From the NCBI RefSeq assembly GCF_002483225.1, contig NZ_DLHL01000015.1, forward strand, positions 1 through 64,000: a stretch of 64,000 nucleotides of DNA, given 5' to 3'. The notes below the pieces were generated by a model. That model saw nothing but the letters and a program-made list of their open reading frames with translations, ran no database searches and was not told where the DNA came from. This document shows positions 7,375-18,314 of this stretch, one piece after another. This DNA is from Gemmatimonas sp. UBA7669. Its GTDB lineage: Bacteria; Gemmatimonadota; Gemmatimonadetes; Gemmatimonadales; Gemmatimonadaceae. Position numbers and translations under genes: made by a program. Within the stretch, counting starts at the first letter, position 1, and each line of letters begins with the position of its first letter.

Positions 7375-7775
7375 GCAAGAGGGAGACGCGGGCGGAGACA
7401 TCGCGGTGGCGTCTCCGATTCTCTCCACGAATACTGCGTGAAGATCTCCCTGCCATCGGAGACGCCGCGTTCCAGATCGCACGCAAGGCGATAACAGAAA
7501 AACTGGCTACGGCGCCAGAACAGTTCGGCGCACCGCTACGTAGTCCGCTGGTCGGAATGCGCAAACTGCGTGTGTCGCATGTGCGCATTGTGTATCGCGT
7601 AGACGTGAATCGACACGAAGTACACATCTTCATGATCGGTGCCCGGCGCGATATCTGGGTTCAGAATCAGGCAGATATCGTGGAGCGTGCCGAGGAACTA
7701 AGGCGGGAGCTCACCGGTCAGGTAGAGGCGGCGCAGGACGCAGCACCGCCTGCGCATGGTCGAAAGAATCGCTGA
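7371..7775 (+). CDS. RelE/ParE-superfamily toxin
   Basis: A 134-residue protein starting at a GTG that overlaps the antitoxin stop by 4 bp. Its core follows the RelE plan: a helical region (AAFQIARKAITEKLA), then LRSPLVGMRKLRVSHVRIVYRVD and a strand VHIFMIGARRD. The run of basic residues KLR, RIVYRVD and GARR matches the positions used for ribosome-dependent mRNA cleavage in RelE relatives, although ParE-like gyrase poisoning cannot be excluded. The C-terminal 25 residues are a low-complexity Glu/Ala/Arg tail. It converges with the serine hydrolase gene on the other strand. Confidence 0.8.
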   Translation: MSKRETRAETSRWRLRFSPRILREDLPAIGDAAFQIARKAITEKLATAPEQFGAPLRSPLVGMRKLRVSHVRIVYRVDVNRHEVHIFMIGARRDIWVQNQADIVERAEELRRELTGQVEAAQDAAPPAHGRKNR

Positions 7776-7828
7776 ACAACCGACTACCGTAGAAACTGAG
7801 CAACGCAGAAAGCGCTCCCCAGCCACGC

Positions 7829-9358
7829 TCACAACAGCTCCCTGCCCTGCCGCGCCAGAAAGCGCATGAGCGGCGTGAACACCTGCCGCGCATCGCTGAG
7901 GTCGCGATTTCCCATGACGGCCAATGACCAATTGCCGTCCTGCATGGCCCCGAACTCCACGCCGATCCCGCTGCGTCCACCACCGCCACCGTGGCCCCAG
8001 GCGGCGCGGCCCTCGTAGGTCTTGAGACCCACACCGAGTCCGTAGGCCGCAGGCTTGGCGAGCGGCTCGGCGGTCCACATGAGGGCGCGCAGGGAGTCGG
8101 TGAGGAGACGCCCACGATGCATGGCGCGCGCAAACTTGAGCATGTCGTGTGCGGTGGCGTAGTAGCCGCCCAGTGACAGACCCTGCGAGCCAATGAACCA
8201 GCGATTGTCGACCACACCGCCCACGGCCAGCGGGTCGGTGTCCTCGCGCCAGGAATAGCCGTCGGCGCGCTGCGCGACATCGAAGCGCGCCGCACAGTCG
8301 CACCAGCCCTGCATGTCGGCCACGCGCAGAATGTGATTGCTGATGCTCTGCTCGTAGGATTCGCCGGTGACCTGCTCGATGATGGCGCCAAGCACGAGAT
8401 AGCCTTCGTTGGCATAGCGATACCGTGTGCCAGGTTCAAAGAGCAGGTCGCGTGTTTTCAGTACCTGCAGCAGTTCACCGTGCGACTTGTAGCGTTTCTT
8501 GACGTTGAAGCTCGGCAGTTCGAACAATCCACCCAGACCAGCGGTATGCGTGAGCAGCTGACGCACCGTCATGCGCGAACCGATATCGGGCCGCGGATAC
8601 TGCGGCAGAATGCGCTGCACGGTGTCGCTGAGGCGCAGCCGCCCCTCCTGCACCAACTGCAGAATGCGCACGGCGGTGAGCATCTTGTTGGCTGAGCCCA
8701 GGTGATAGCGCGTGTCGGCCACGGCAGCGCGTTCGTTGCCCGTGGCGGCGCGCACAGCCTGCCCTATGCCCCGTGTGAACACGATGGAGTCGCGATGCGC
8801 GATGGCCACGGTGCCCGACCACAGGTCGTGCTGCGCCCACCAGTTGAGCCAGTGCTGCACCACGGGCAGGACGGAGTCGGCTGGCACAGGGCGCGCAGGC
8901 AGCTCGGGTGGCCGACCCACGGCGGCTAAGGGGTCGATGCGCACATCCCAGCCCTGCAGCTTGTTGTTCTCGAGGTAGAGCGGAATCCAGCGCTCGTGAC
9001 CGCCGCGGTGAGTTTGCACGAGCAGCCAGGGCTGCGCGCCGCGCTGCTCCACGCGTTGCACGGTGACACCGCCGGTGCTGCGGCGCGCGGACTCCATGCG
9101 TTTGGCCAGAGACTCGGCCGACTCGAAGGTGTAGGCGCTCTTGTCGAACCACTGACGCACGAAGTCCTTGTCGGACATGGGCGCGGGGAAGGCAAGCTGC
9201 GCGGCAAAGGCCCGCACGACGTCGGGCGCCGAGACGCTGTCGGGGAGGACAAATGCTGCGACTGAATGCGCGGACGACTGGGCGCGGATGGGCAGCGCGA
9301 CAAGCAGCGTGGCAAAGAGCGTGGCCGCAACGCGAATTGGCGAATGTATGCGACGCAT
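7829..9358 (-). CDS. Secreted serine hydrolase, beta-lactamase class C fold
   Basis: A 509-residue protein with a signal peptide (MRRIHSPIRVAATLFATLLV, cleavage near AQSSA). Residues 170-505 form a class C beta-lactamase/DD-peptidase-type domain with Ser222-x-x-Lys225 (SANK), Tyr315-Ala-Asn (YAN) and His456-Gly-Gly replacing the usual KTG. Residues 30-150 form a separate N-terminal domain of unknown role. The substrate could be a peptide, ester or beta-lactam; family members include esterases, so resistance should not be assumed. The ATG at 9358 is preferred over an upstream TTG because the signal peptide starts there. Confidence 0.88.
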   Translation of the reverse strand: MRRIHSPIRVAATLFATLLVALPIRAQSSAHSVAAFVLPDSVSAPDVVRAFAAQLAFPAPMSDKDFVRQWFDKSAYTFESAESLAKRMESARRSTGGVTVQRVEQRGAQPWLLVQTHRGGHERWIPLYLENNKLQGWDVRIDPLAAVGRPPELPARPVPADSVLPVVQHWLNWWAQHDLWSGTVAIAHRDSIVFTRGIGQAVRAATGNERAAVADTRYHLGSANKMLTAVRILQLVQEGRLRLSDTVQRILPQYPRPDIGSRMTVRQLLTHTAGLGGLFELPSFNVKKRYKSHGELLQVLKTRDLLFEPGTRYRYANEGYLVLGAIIEQVTGESYEQSISNHILRVADMQGWCDCAARFDVAQRADGYSWREDTDPLAVGGVVDNRWFIGSQGLSLGGYYATAHDMLKFARAMHRGRLLTDSLRALMWTAEPLAKPAAYGLGVGLKTYEGRAAWGHGGGGGRSGIGVEFGAMQDGNWSLAVMGNRDLSDARQVFTPLMRFLARQGRELL

Positions 9359-9459
9359 GGACCTGGGGTTCTGGGGAACGTATACCTTTTCAGGTATTCC
9401 CAAGACAGCGTCAGTGCGCGGAGGGTTCAGCCTCGCGTCAACGAATATTCAATCACGCT

Positions 9460-9933
9460 TCAGCGTCGCGACTCAAAGAACGCGCGCAACAACGCGCCGC
9501 TCTCCTCGGCCAATACGCCGCCCCGCACTTCGGGGCGGTGATTGAGCCGCGGATGCCGCACGATGTCCCCCACGCTGCCGCACATGCCGGCCTTGTCGTC
9601 CCAGGCGCCAAACACCACGCGTCCCACACGCGAGAGCACAATGGCCCCCGCGCACATGGCGCAGGGTTCGAGTGTGACCACAAGGGTGCAGTGACTCAGC
9701 ACCTTGTCGCCGTGCTGTGCCGCCATGGCCCGCAATGCCAATACCTCGGCGTGGCTGGTGGCGTCACCGTCGCGCTTCATGCGGTTCTGCGTGCTGAGCA
9801 GCGGCTCGCCGCTTGCCGAGTCGATGATGACGGCGCCCACGGGCACTTCGCCGGCTTGGGCGGCAGTCTTGGCCTCGGCCAAAGCCAGATGCATGGCGTG
9901 CAGTACACCGGGGGCAAGCGGCGCGTTGTTCAT
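9460..9933 (-). CDS. tadA: tRNA-specific adenosine deaminase TadA
   Basis: A 157-residue zinc deaminase that converts adenosine-34 of tRNA-Arg(ACG) to inosine. The zinc and proton-shuttle motif HAE is in SHAEVLAL and the second zinc motif is PCAMC in LEPCAMCAGAIVLSRV. FGAWDDKAG is also typical of the family. The start ATG at 9933 gives the usual length; the longer frame upstream has no family sequence. The next gene downstream on this strand, the serine hydrolase, begins about 100 bases away. Confidence 0.95.
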   Translation of the reverse strand: MNNAPLAPGVLHAMHLALAEAKTAAQAGEVPVGAVIIDSASGEPLLSTQNRMKRDGDATSHAEVLALRAMAAQHGDKVLSHCTLVVTLEPCAMCAGAIVLSRVGRVVFGAWDDKAGMCGSVGDIVRHPRLNHRPEVRGGVLAEESGALLRAFFESRR

Positions 9934-9964
9934 GCCACCTGCCCGCGCAACGCCGCACGGCACA

Positions 9965-10955
9965 TCACGGAGCCGGTGTCCAGCCGTAGTGCCGCGCAAG
10001 ATACAGCTGCAGCGCCTCGGCCAAGGCGGCGGCAAAGCGTGTGCGCGAGGCCTCGGTGTCGCGTACACCATTCAGATGTGCTTCAATCTGAATGGCGTCG
10101 AGTGTGCCTCCACTCAGCGATCCATGACGCTGGGTGTTGTAGCCGCCGGTGAAATACGCCTGTCCTGCAAGTGGCGCAGGGTCGGCAGGCGATGGCACCG
10201 AGGCGTAGCCTGCGGCCACGAGCAACGCACCGAGGCTATTGCTGCCGCGCAGAATGCCGGCGCCACGATCGGCCGTGACACGCGAATCGGTGGCCAGTCG
10301 CGCCACACTGCTGCGCGAGAGCGCGCCAGCGGCTTCGAGTGCACTGTTGGACAGGCGCAGTTCGCTGTCGTCTACCAGATAGCCCAGCTCGAGACGTGGC
10401 ACTTCGTGCGCGTGACCATGCAGGTCGATGACCAATCCACGTCCCTGCTGCGCGGTGACACGGGCGCGCGCCGAGTCGAGGGCGGCGTGGAACCACAGCC
10501 ATGTGGTGTCGAGCATGCGGTTGCTGCCTACGGCTTCGCCCATGTCGCGATTGCCGTCGAACTTGCGGCGATGCAGGCGATTGACCACCAGATGCGGCGC
10601 ATGCCCCGTGCGCGCCGCAAAGGCGACGGCAATGGCGCGTGCGAGTTCCTGGGTATTGAGATCGTTGACGGTCGTGCAGCCGCTGCAGTTGCGGTCGGCC
10701 AGGGTGGCGGGGCTCTGTGTGCCACCATGCGGCGCGATGAGTACCAGTGGCGCCGTGCCCAGTGTGTACTCCACGTAGCCGGCGGCATCGGCCACGGTGA
10801 CACCGGCGCGCAGCGGCCCCACCGGCGCCGTGGGCATGGCTGGCGGCGGCGGTGGTGGTGGCGGTTCAGGCGGCGGCGCGACACTGCTGCCGTCACCGCC
10901 ACCGCAGGCAAGCGCTGCCAGCCAGAGTGCCGGCAGCGCCCGAAGCCAACGCGTG

Positions 10956-10969
<14 letters not shown>
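9965..10969 (-). CDS. Lipoprotein with N-formylglutamate amidohydrolase-like domain
   Basis: A 334-residue exported protein. The start is taken as the GTG at 10969, which overlaps the end of clpB by 14 bases; the signal segment WLRALPALWLAALAC ends in a lipobox. It is followed by a linker with eight successive Pro residues. The enzyme-like part carries APHGGTQSP, NDLNTQELA, VNRLHRRKFDGNRD and DLHGHAHE, whose His and Asp residues fit a zinc amidohydrolase of the N-formylglutamate hydrolase type. The substrate is unknown. The start is not supported by a ribosome-binding site, so coupling to clpB translation is possible. Confidence 0.75.
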
Positions 10970-13559
<2,590 letters not shown>

Positions 13560-13638
13560 GCTGTCGAAAAGGGCAAGGGTGGTGCCGTGTGGCACCCGTC
13601 AGTTCAGCAGAGTCTGGAGGCTCAGGAGTCGTGGGACA

Positions 13639-13668
13639 ACCTACGGCCTGACAGGCGTGCAGTGTCAA
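13639..13668 (-). promoter_or_regulatory. Predicted clpB promoter
   Basis: On the minus strand TTGACA (13668-13663) is followed after 18 bases by GTAGGT (13644-13639). The -35 is a perfect consensus and the -10 is weak. It would give a leader of about 70 bases before the clpB start, including a GGTGCC/GGCACC hairpin at 13581-13596. Confidence 0.5.
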
Positions 13669-13752
13669 TGGCGATGGTCGGCCGAAACGGCGGAATCGCA
13701 GACGTGCGTGGGAATGGCATTGTGGTTTGTCGCGACTGGGGGTGGGGGAAAC

Positions 13753-13794
13753 AAAGAAGCGCACCGGGTCCGCTCACCCGGTGCGCCTTCTTTG
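13753..13794. terminator. Strong hairpin terminator after the FlgD-like gene
   Basis: GCGCACCGGGT (13759-13769) pairs perfectly with ACCCGGTGCGC (13776-13786) around six bases, extended by AAAGAA/TTCTTT. On the minus strand it is followed by T-rich sequence, so it ends the transcript of the gene at 13834-14292 before clpB begins. Confidence 0.85.
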
Positions 13795-13833
13795 TTTGTC
13801 CTGCGGGTCTCGTGGTGCTCGCAGCAGGGCTGC

Positions 13834-14292
13834 TTACTTGGCCACGATCATCTTGCGCATCAGCGTGGGTACGCCATCCACCTCGAGCCGGTACAGATAT
13901 ACGCCCGAGGCAGCCTCCCGCCCGGTTGCTTGGATTTTACCATCCCAGAAGGCGACATACTCGCCACATGGGAGAGTGAGGTTTTCCAGCGGTTGACCAC
14001 CGGCCACTCCGTTCGAACCACCCTGCAAGACGGGAATCGCGACTTGGTTGGACAAGATGTTGTAGATCTTGACCGAGACGCGGTACTGCCTGCTGGGATT
14101 GGTGCAGTTGGGTGCATCACCCAACCCGAACGAAATGCGAGTCTCCGGATTGAACGGGTTCGGATAGTTCTGTCCGAGGGTGTGTCCGTTCCGTCGCGTC
14201 TTACCGTCCTGCGACGTTTGTGCTTCCGTGACTCGTGGCATGAACACGCTGAGAGCGAGCACCAGACCCAGTGCTCCCCACAAACGTTTCAT
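13834..14292 (-). CDS. Secreted FlgD/T9SS-tail-like protein
   Basis: A 152-residue exported protein made almost only of a signal peptide (about 1-24, ending in TEAQ) and one Ig-like domain. It begins with LGQNYPNPFNPETRISFGL and ends with GVYLYRLEVDGV and a basic MRKMIVAK tail. This pattern is that of FlgD-type Ig domains and of C-terminal type IX sorting tails in Bacteroidota-related groups, where it normally ends a much larger protein. Standing alone here it may be a small surface protein. The gene has its own promoter, a GGAAGGAAC ribosome site and its own terminator. Confidence 0.8.
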   Translation of the reverse strand: MKRLWGALGLVLALSVFMPRVTEAQTSQDGKTRRNGHTLGQNYPNPFNPETRISFGLGDAPNCTNPSRQYRVSVKIYNILSNQVAIPVLQGGSNGVAGGQPLENLTLPCGEYVAFWDGKIQATGREAASGVYLYRLEVDGVPTLMRKMIVAK

Positions 14293-14377
14293 GTTCCTTC
14301 CTCGACTGACGAATCAGGTGCTGAGTCGAAGTCTCCGTTGAGGGTGAACTGCCAGCTCGCGAATCGAGCCTGTTGTA

Positions 14378-14406
14378 AGGTTAGGACGCGTACCCCCGGG
14401 CGTCAA
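14378..14406 (-). promoter_or_regulatory. Promoter of the FlgD-like gene
   Basis: TTGACG (14406-14401) and TAACCT (14383-14378) on the minus strand are exactly 17 bases apart, giving a leader of about 80 bases to the ATG at 14292. Confidence 0.6.
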
Positions 14407-14513
14407 GCAACATTGCAGGGTTCGTTGTGAGCTGGAACCCGTTGATTTTGGCTACGTTAGCCTGCAAGTCATTGTTGTTTTGGGACTTGGGACATTGGAC
14501 ATGAGACGCTACT

Positions 14514-15410
14514 TCAGCTTGCGGTGAAGGACTCCCAGGTGAGGTAGGCTTTGAGGGGACGGGAGTCGGGGAGATGGGGGGCGATGAACTCGCGGAGGAG
14601 GCGCTGATGGGCGCGGAGGGCGGGAAGGGAGAGGCCGGAGACGGGGTCGCCGTCGAGCCAGCGGGCGATGGCCGCGCGGGCGTCGGGAGGAAGGGACCGG
14701 CCTCTCGGCAGAGACTTGGCGCAGTCCTCACACACCACGCCGCCGGACTGAGGGGAGAATTGGGAGGTGAGATTGGGGGAGATGGGACGGTGGCAGTTGG
14801 CGCAGTTGGCCAGCGTGGGCCGATAGCCGATGTCGGAGATGAGAAGCCAGATGATTGAACAGCAAACGGCGATAGCGGGCTGGTCGGAACGGCCAACTGC
14901 GATAGCCGTCTGCTCGGAACTGCCAACTGCGATAGCCTTTTGGCCGGAAGCCATTACTCCAGCAGCCATTGAGCCGGAGGCCTCAACAGCAGGTGCCGCG
15001 GTTTGGGTCGGGGTCGGGGTCGGGGTCGAGGTCGCGGCCAGTGCGGTGAGGCCCGCCGACAGGTGGTCGTACACCAGCGGTGCGGCTTCTTCGTGCACCA
15101 GGCGCAGCGTGACCTCGGCAATGGCCGCCGCGCCGTAGAACACGCCCAGATCAGCAGCGAGCTGTGGGCGGGAGCGCTGCACATCAAAGCTGAGCAGCGA
15201 CTGGAGGTCGCGGCCGGGCTTCAACTGCAATTGCGCCTGGCCTTCCGCAAAGAGGTCCACGCCCGAGCCGAATCGCTTGCGGGAATTGCGCGCACCACGC
15301 GCCATCACCGACACCACGCCGGCCTCGCGCGTCATGAGCCGATAGATGCGACTGGACTCGAGGTAGTCGGCCACGTGCAGCACGATGGCGTCGGTGCCGA
15401 CGGTGTTCAT
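14514..15410 (-). CDS. recO: DNA repair protein RecO with repeat-derived insertion
   Basis: A 298-residue recombination mediator that helps load RecA on SSB-coated DNA. The N-terminal OB fold is intact (DAIVLHVADYLESSRIYRLM, GRDLQSLLSFDVQRSR). The zinc site is C203-x2-C206 and C227-x2-C230. Between the helical part and the zinc site, residues 126-187 hold a Thr-Pro run and three 10-residue repeats of the form QxAIAVGxSx. RecO proteins are usually near 240-250 residues, so this insertion adds about 50. The repeats are a translated copy of the GATAGCC repeat family found in intergenic DNA of this window. The ATG overlaps the ABC ATPase stop by 4 bp. Confidence 0.92.
   Translation of the reverse strand: MNTVGTDAIVLHVADYLESSRIYRLMTREAGVVSVMARGARNSRKRFGSGVDLFAEGQAQLQLKPGRDLQSLLSFDVQRSRPQLAADLGVFYGAAAIAEVTLRLVHEEAAPLVYDHLSAGLTALAATSTPTPTPTQTAAPAVEASGSMAAGVMASGQKAIAVGSSEQTAIAVGRSDQPAIAVCCSIIWLLISDIGYRPTLANCANCHRPISPNLTSQFSPQSGGVVCEDCAKSLPRGRSLPPDARAAIARWLDGDPVSGLSLPALRAHQRLLREFIAPHLPDSRPLKAYLTWESFTAS
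14857..14940. repeat. GATAGCC-family tandem repeat inside recO, copy B
   Basis: Three tandem 30-bp units have AACTGCGATAGCC (first copy AACGGCGATAGC) starting at 14865, 14895 and 14925. The 30-bp period keeps the recO frame open. Copies are preceded by CGGAAC, as in the intergenic copies at 3997 and 55055. A CGGAAGCC unit follows at about 14944. Confidence 0.8.
15005..15034. repeat. GGGTCG hexamer repeat in recO
   Basis: Four exact GGGTCG units and one variant run in tandem and encode the Thr-Pro repeat at RecO residues 128-137. Such hexamer tracts are prone to length change without breaking the frame. Confidence 0.8.
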
Positions 15411-16240
15411 GTGCCGTCCTGCCCTGCCCCGCTTCTGCCAGCCTGCGACTCGCGGGCGCGGCCGCGCAGTGGCACGAGCGCGGGGGCACCAACGGCGGGA
15501 TCGCGGGTGACGACCAGGGGCCAGTCGTACACGGCCTCGAGAATCTCGCCGCGCATGACATCGCTGGCGCTGCCGGCGGCAGCCACCTGGCCGCGATTGA
15601 GCAGCACGATGTGATGCGCAAAACGCGCAACGAGATTGAGCTGGTGACTTACCACGAGCACGGTGCGGCCTTCGTTGGCGAGTTCGTCCGCCAACTCGAA
15701 CACCGCCATTTCGTGCGCGACGTCCAGAAAAGTTGTTGGTTCGTCGAGCACGAGCACAGGCGCGTCCTGCGCGAGGGCGCGGGCAATGCGCACTCGCTGC
15801 CACTCACCACCCGAGAGACGATCGGTGCGTCGGTCGCGGGCCTCGTAGACACCGGCGCGCTGCATGGCCTGCCGCACCACCTGCCGATCGTGTGGCGAGG
15901 GCGCCCCAAAGGCCCCACGATGTGGATGGCGACCGAGCAAGACAAACTCTTCGACCGTGAGCGGCAGCAGGGGTTCCTCACGCTGCGGCACCACGGCCAC
16001 ACGGCGCGCGAGTTCACGCGGCGCGAGGGCCAACAGGGACTCGTCGCCCAACTGCACACTTCCACGCACGAGCGGCGCCTGACCAAGCAGCGCGCGCACG
16101 AGGCTGCTCTTGCCGCTGCCATTGGGGCCCACCACGGCCGTGAAGCGTGACGGCGTGGCGGTAAAGCTGATGTCGAGCGCGGCCGGCCGATCACTGCCCC
16201 GGTAATGCACGGTGACGTGCTGAAAGACGAGAGCGCTCAT
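15407..16240 (-). CDS. ABC importer ATPase, B12/siderophore type
   Basis: A 277-residue ATP-binding subunit of an importer of the FepC/BtuD/HmuV class. Walker A is GPNGSGKSS near residue 38, the signature is LSGGEWQR, Walker B is VLVLDEP and the switch His is in VVSHQ. The start ATG at 16240 gives the usual length. With the permease and binding protein just upstream on the same strand it forms a complete import system for a metal chelate such as cobalamin, haem or siderophore; the substrate cannot be fixed from sequence. Its stop overlaps the recO start (ATGA). Confidence 0.93.
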   Translation of the reverse strand: MSALVFQHVTVHYRGSDRPAALDISFTATPSRFTAVVGPNGSGKSSLVRALLGQAPLVRGSVQLGDESLLALAPRELARRVAVVPQREEPLLPLTVEEFVLLGRHPHRGAFGAPSPHDRQVVRQAMQRAGVYEARDRRTDRLSGGEWQRVRIARALAQDAPVLVLDEPTTFLDVAHEMAVFELADELANEGRTVLVVSHQLNLVARFAHHIVLLNRGQVAAAGSASDVMRGEILEAVYDWPLVVTRDPAVGAPALVPLRGRARESQAGRSGAGQDGT

Positions 16241-16283
16241 GTCGTGCTCACGACCCGCTGCCCGCCCTCGCCACGCTGCCCGC

Positions 16284-17327
16284 TCACGACCCGCCCCGGC
16301 GGAGGCGCGATAAAAAGAACGGCACACCGACCAGTGCCGTGAGGGCTCCGAGCGGCAGTTCCACGGGCGCACGCAGGGTGCGCGCCGCCAGGTCGGCGGC
16401 CACCAGCAAGGCGGCGCCATAGAGGGCCGCCAAGGCCATCATGGGACGATGACGGCGCGCGCCAAGGAGTCGGGCCAGATTGGGCACCACGAGGCCTACA
16501 AAGCCCACCAGGCCCGCTGCAGCCACCGTGGCCGCAGCCAGCCACGAGGCCACGAGAAAAATCACGCGGCCCGCGCGCTCGCTGTCCACGCCGAGTGCAC
16601 GCGCCGGTTCGTGGCCCAACGCAATGACGTCGAGATCCCGCGCCTTGTAGAGCAGCACGGCGCCGAGCAGGGCAAGCGCGAGCGCCGTGCGTGCCACCGT
16701 GCCCCAATTGGCATCGGCCACGGAGCCCATCATCCACCACACCGCCCCACGAATGCGTTCGGGCGGCGCGTCGGCCAGCGCCACCATGATGACGGCGTTG
16801 GCGAAGGCGCCGACAATCACGCCGGCCATGATGAGCAGTTTGGCATCACCGCGACCACCGGCCAGCTGGGCAATGCCCGTGACCACGAGCGTAGCCAGCG
16901 CCGCGCCGGCAAACGCACTGCCCGTGATGAGCAGCGGGGTGGCCGCACCCATGGACGGCCCGACCAGCGCCATGGCCAACACGGCGCCCACCGCGGCGCC
17001 ACCCGACACGCCCAGCAGATAGGGTTCGGCCAGCGGATTGTGCAGGGTGCCCTGCAGCGCCCCGCCACTCATGGCGAGACCCGCGCCAACCAGCGCCGCC
17101 AGCATCACGCGCGGCGCGCGCAAATCACGCACAATGCTGGTGGTGGTGCCGTCGGCCGAGCCACGCAGCGCATCGAGCACCTCACCAAGCGGCAAGGGCA
17201 CGGCGCCAAAGGCCAGTCCCGCGAGCAGCAGCAGCACCAGGGCCGCCACGCCACCCACCCACGCCAGCGTAAGGCGCGAGGCGCTCGGCGATTCCGTGGC
17301 GTGAGGACTGCGCGTCGAGGTGGCCAT
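16284..17327 (-). CDS. FecCD-family ABC permease
   Basis: A 347-residue inner-membrane permease with about nine to ten hydrophobic segments. It carries family stretches such as LRAPRVMLAALVGAGLAMSG, GGALQGTLHNPLAEPYLLGVS and the cytoplasmic coupling loop around GHEPARALGVDSERAGRV. It pairs with the ATPase downstream and the binding lipoprotein upstream (9-base gap). Members import cobalamin, haem or iron-siderophores. No TonB receptor gene lies in the same operon. Confidence 0.93.
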   Translation of the reverse strand: MATSTRSPHATESPSASRLTLAWVGGVAALVLLLLAGLAFGAVPLPLGEVLDALRGSADGTTTSIVRDLRAPRVMLAALVGAGLAMSGGALQGTLHNPLAEPYLLGVSGGAAVGAVLAMALVGPSMGAATPLLITGSAFAGAALATLVVTGIAQLAGGRGDAKLLIMAGVIVGAFANAVIMVALADAPPERIRGAVWWMMGSVADANWGTVARTALALALLGAVLLYKARDLDVIALGHEPARALGVDSERAGRVIFLVASWLAAATVAAAGLVGFVGLVVPNLARLLGARRHRPMMALAALYGAALLVAADLAARTLRAPVELPLGALTALVGVPFFLSRLRRGGS

Positions 17328-17336
17328 GCGCCTGCC

Positions 17337-18308
17337 CTAAGGCAGCGAATCGGCCAGCGTGGGGTGCAGCGCGCGCGCGAGGGCCGACGCGGCCATGCCC
17401 AGTTGCACCGAAGGACGCAGCGTGAGCGCGGGGTCGATGATGACAAAGTCTCCGCGTGCCACAGCCGGCACACTGCGCCAGACGGGTGAGCTCCGCAACT
17501 CGTCGGCGCGCGTGCGCGAGCTGACGACCCGGTCGGGCGCGCGGCGTACGACCTCTTCGATGTTCACCTGCGGCGAGGGTGCGTCGAGATCGGCAAACAC
17601 GTTGCGTGCGCCGGCGATCTCGAGCAGCTCGTGCAGATAGCTGCCTTGCCCGATGACCATCGGCGGTGTGGGCCACACAGGCCAGAGCACGGCAGGGCGC
17701 GAGGCCGCGGGCACGTTGCGCGCGACCCGCGCACGCACGGTGTCGAGTGTGGCGGCCACCGAATCACTCAGCACCCGCGCGGCCTCGCTGGCCCCGAGGG
17801 TGGTGCCAAGAATGCGTACGAGGCGATGAAAACCTTCAATGCGATCGCCACGCAGCGCGAGCACTCGTACGCCGGCGCGGGCAAAGGCATCGGCGGCGGG
17901 CCGGTTGTCTGCCGTGGCATAGAGCACTACGAGGGCCGGTCTGGCGGCCAGCACGGCTTCGACGTTGGGCTTGATGCCATTGCCCAATGCGGGCAGGCGC
18001 TTGGCCTCCGCGGGGAATTCGTCGTAGTCGGAGCGCCCCACCAGCTGACGCTGCACGCCGAGGGCAAAGAGCACCTCGGTGGCGGTGGGGTTGAGCGAGA
18101 CCACACGCGCGTTGGCCTCAAGCGGCATGACCGGGGCACCAAAGTCGTCGAGCGAATCGACAGCAGACGACGTGGCAGCACTGGTCGCACTCTCAACCGT
18201 ATCACGCGCTGCGTTGCTCGCCGCTTCACCGCCACATGCCCACACGCCACCGGCCATGAGCACAAAGCCCAGAGCCAGCGCGCGCCTCGCCGCCCACCAT
18301 GCACGCAT
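17337..18308 (-). CDS. Periplasmic binding lipoprotein of the B12/siderophore importer
   Basis: A 323-residue BtuF/FepB-like solute-binding protein. The N-terminus is a signal segment ending in VWAC (Cys25 lipidation site), followed by a Ser/Ala linker. The mature part opens with RVVSLNPTATEVLFALGV and contains GRSDYDEFP, KPNVEAVLAARPALVVLY and the second-lobe stretch NIEEVVRRAPDRVVSS, all typical of cluster A-II binding proteins. It begins an importer operon of binding protein, permease and ATPase, which recO then overlaps. Confidence 0.9.
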   Translation of the reverse strand: MRAWWAARRALALGFVLMAGGVWACGGEAASNAARDTVESATSAATSSAVDSLDDFGAPVMPLEANARVVSLNPTATEVLFALGVQRQLVGRSDYDEFPAEAKRLPALGNGIKPNVEAVLAARPALVVLYATADNRPAADAFARAGVRVLALRGDRIEGFHRLVRILGTTLGASEAARVLSDSVAATLDTVRARVARNVPAASRPAVLWPVWPTPPMVIGQGSYLHELLEIAGARNVFADLDAPSPQVNIEEVVRRAPDRVVSSRTRADELRSSPVWRSVPAVARGDFVIIDPALTLRPSVQLGMAASALARALHPTLADSLP

Positions 18309-18314
18309 CCCGGG

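Noticed and set aside
7829..9358. Antibiotic-resistance beta-lactamase
   Set aside because: The class C fold is present but HGG replaces KTG and an extra N-terminal domain exists; esterase or peptidase activity is as likely.
13560..13700. CIRCE heat-shock operator before clpB
   Set aside because: No TTAGCACTC / GAGTGCTAA pair; only an ordinary TTGACA promoter was seen.
15005..15034. CRISPR-like repeats
   Set aside because: The hexamer tract and the 30-bp units are contiguous without spacers and lie inside recO; no cas genes were seen.
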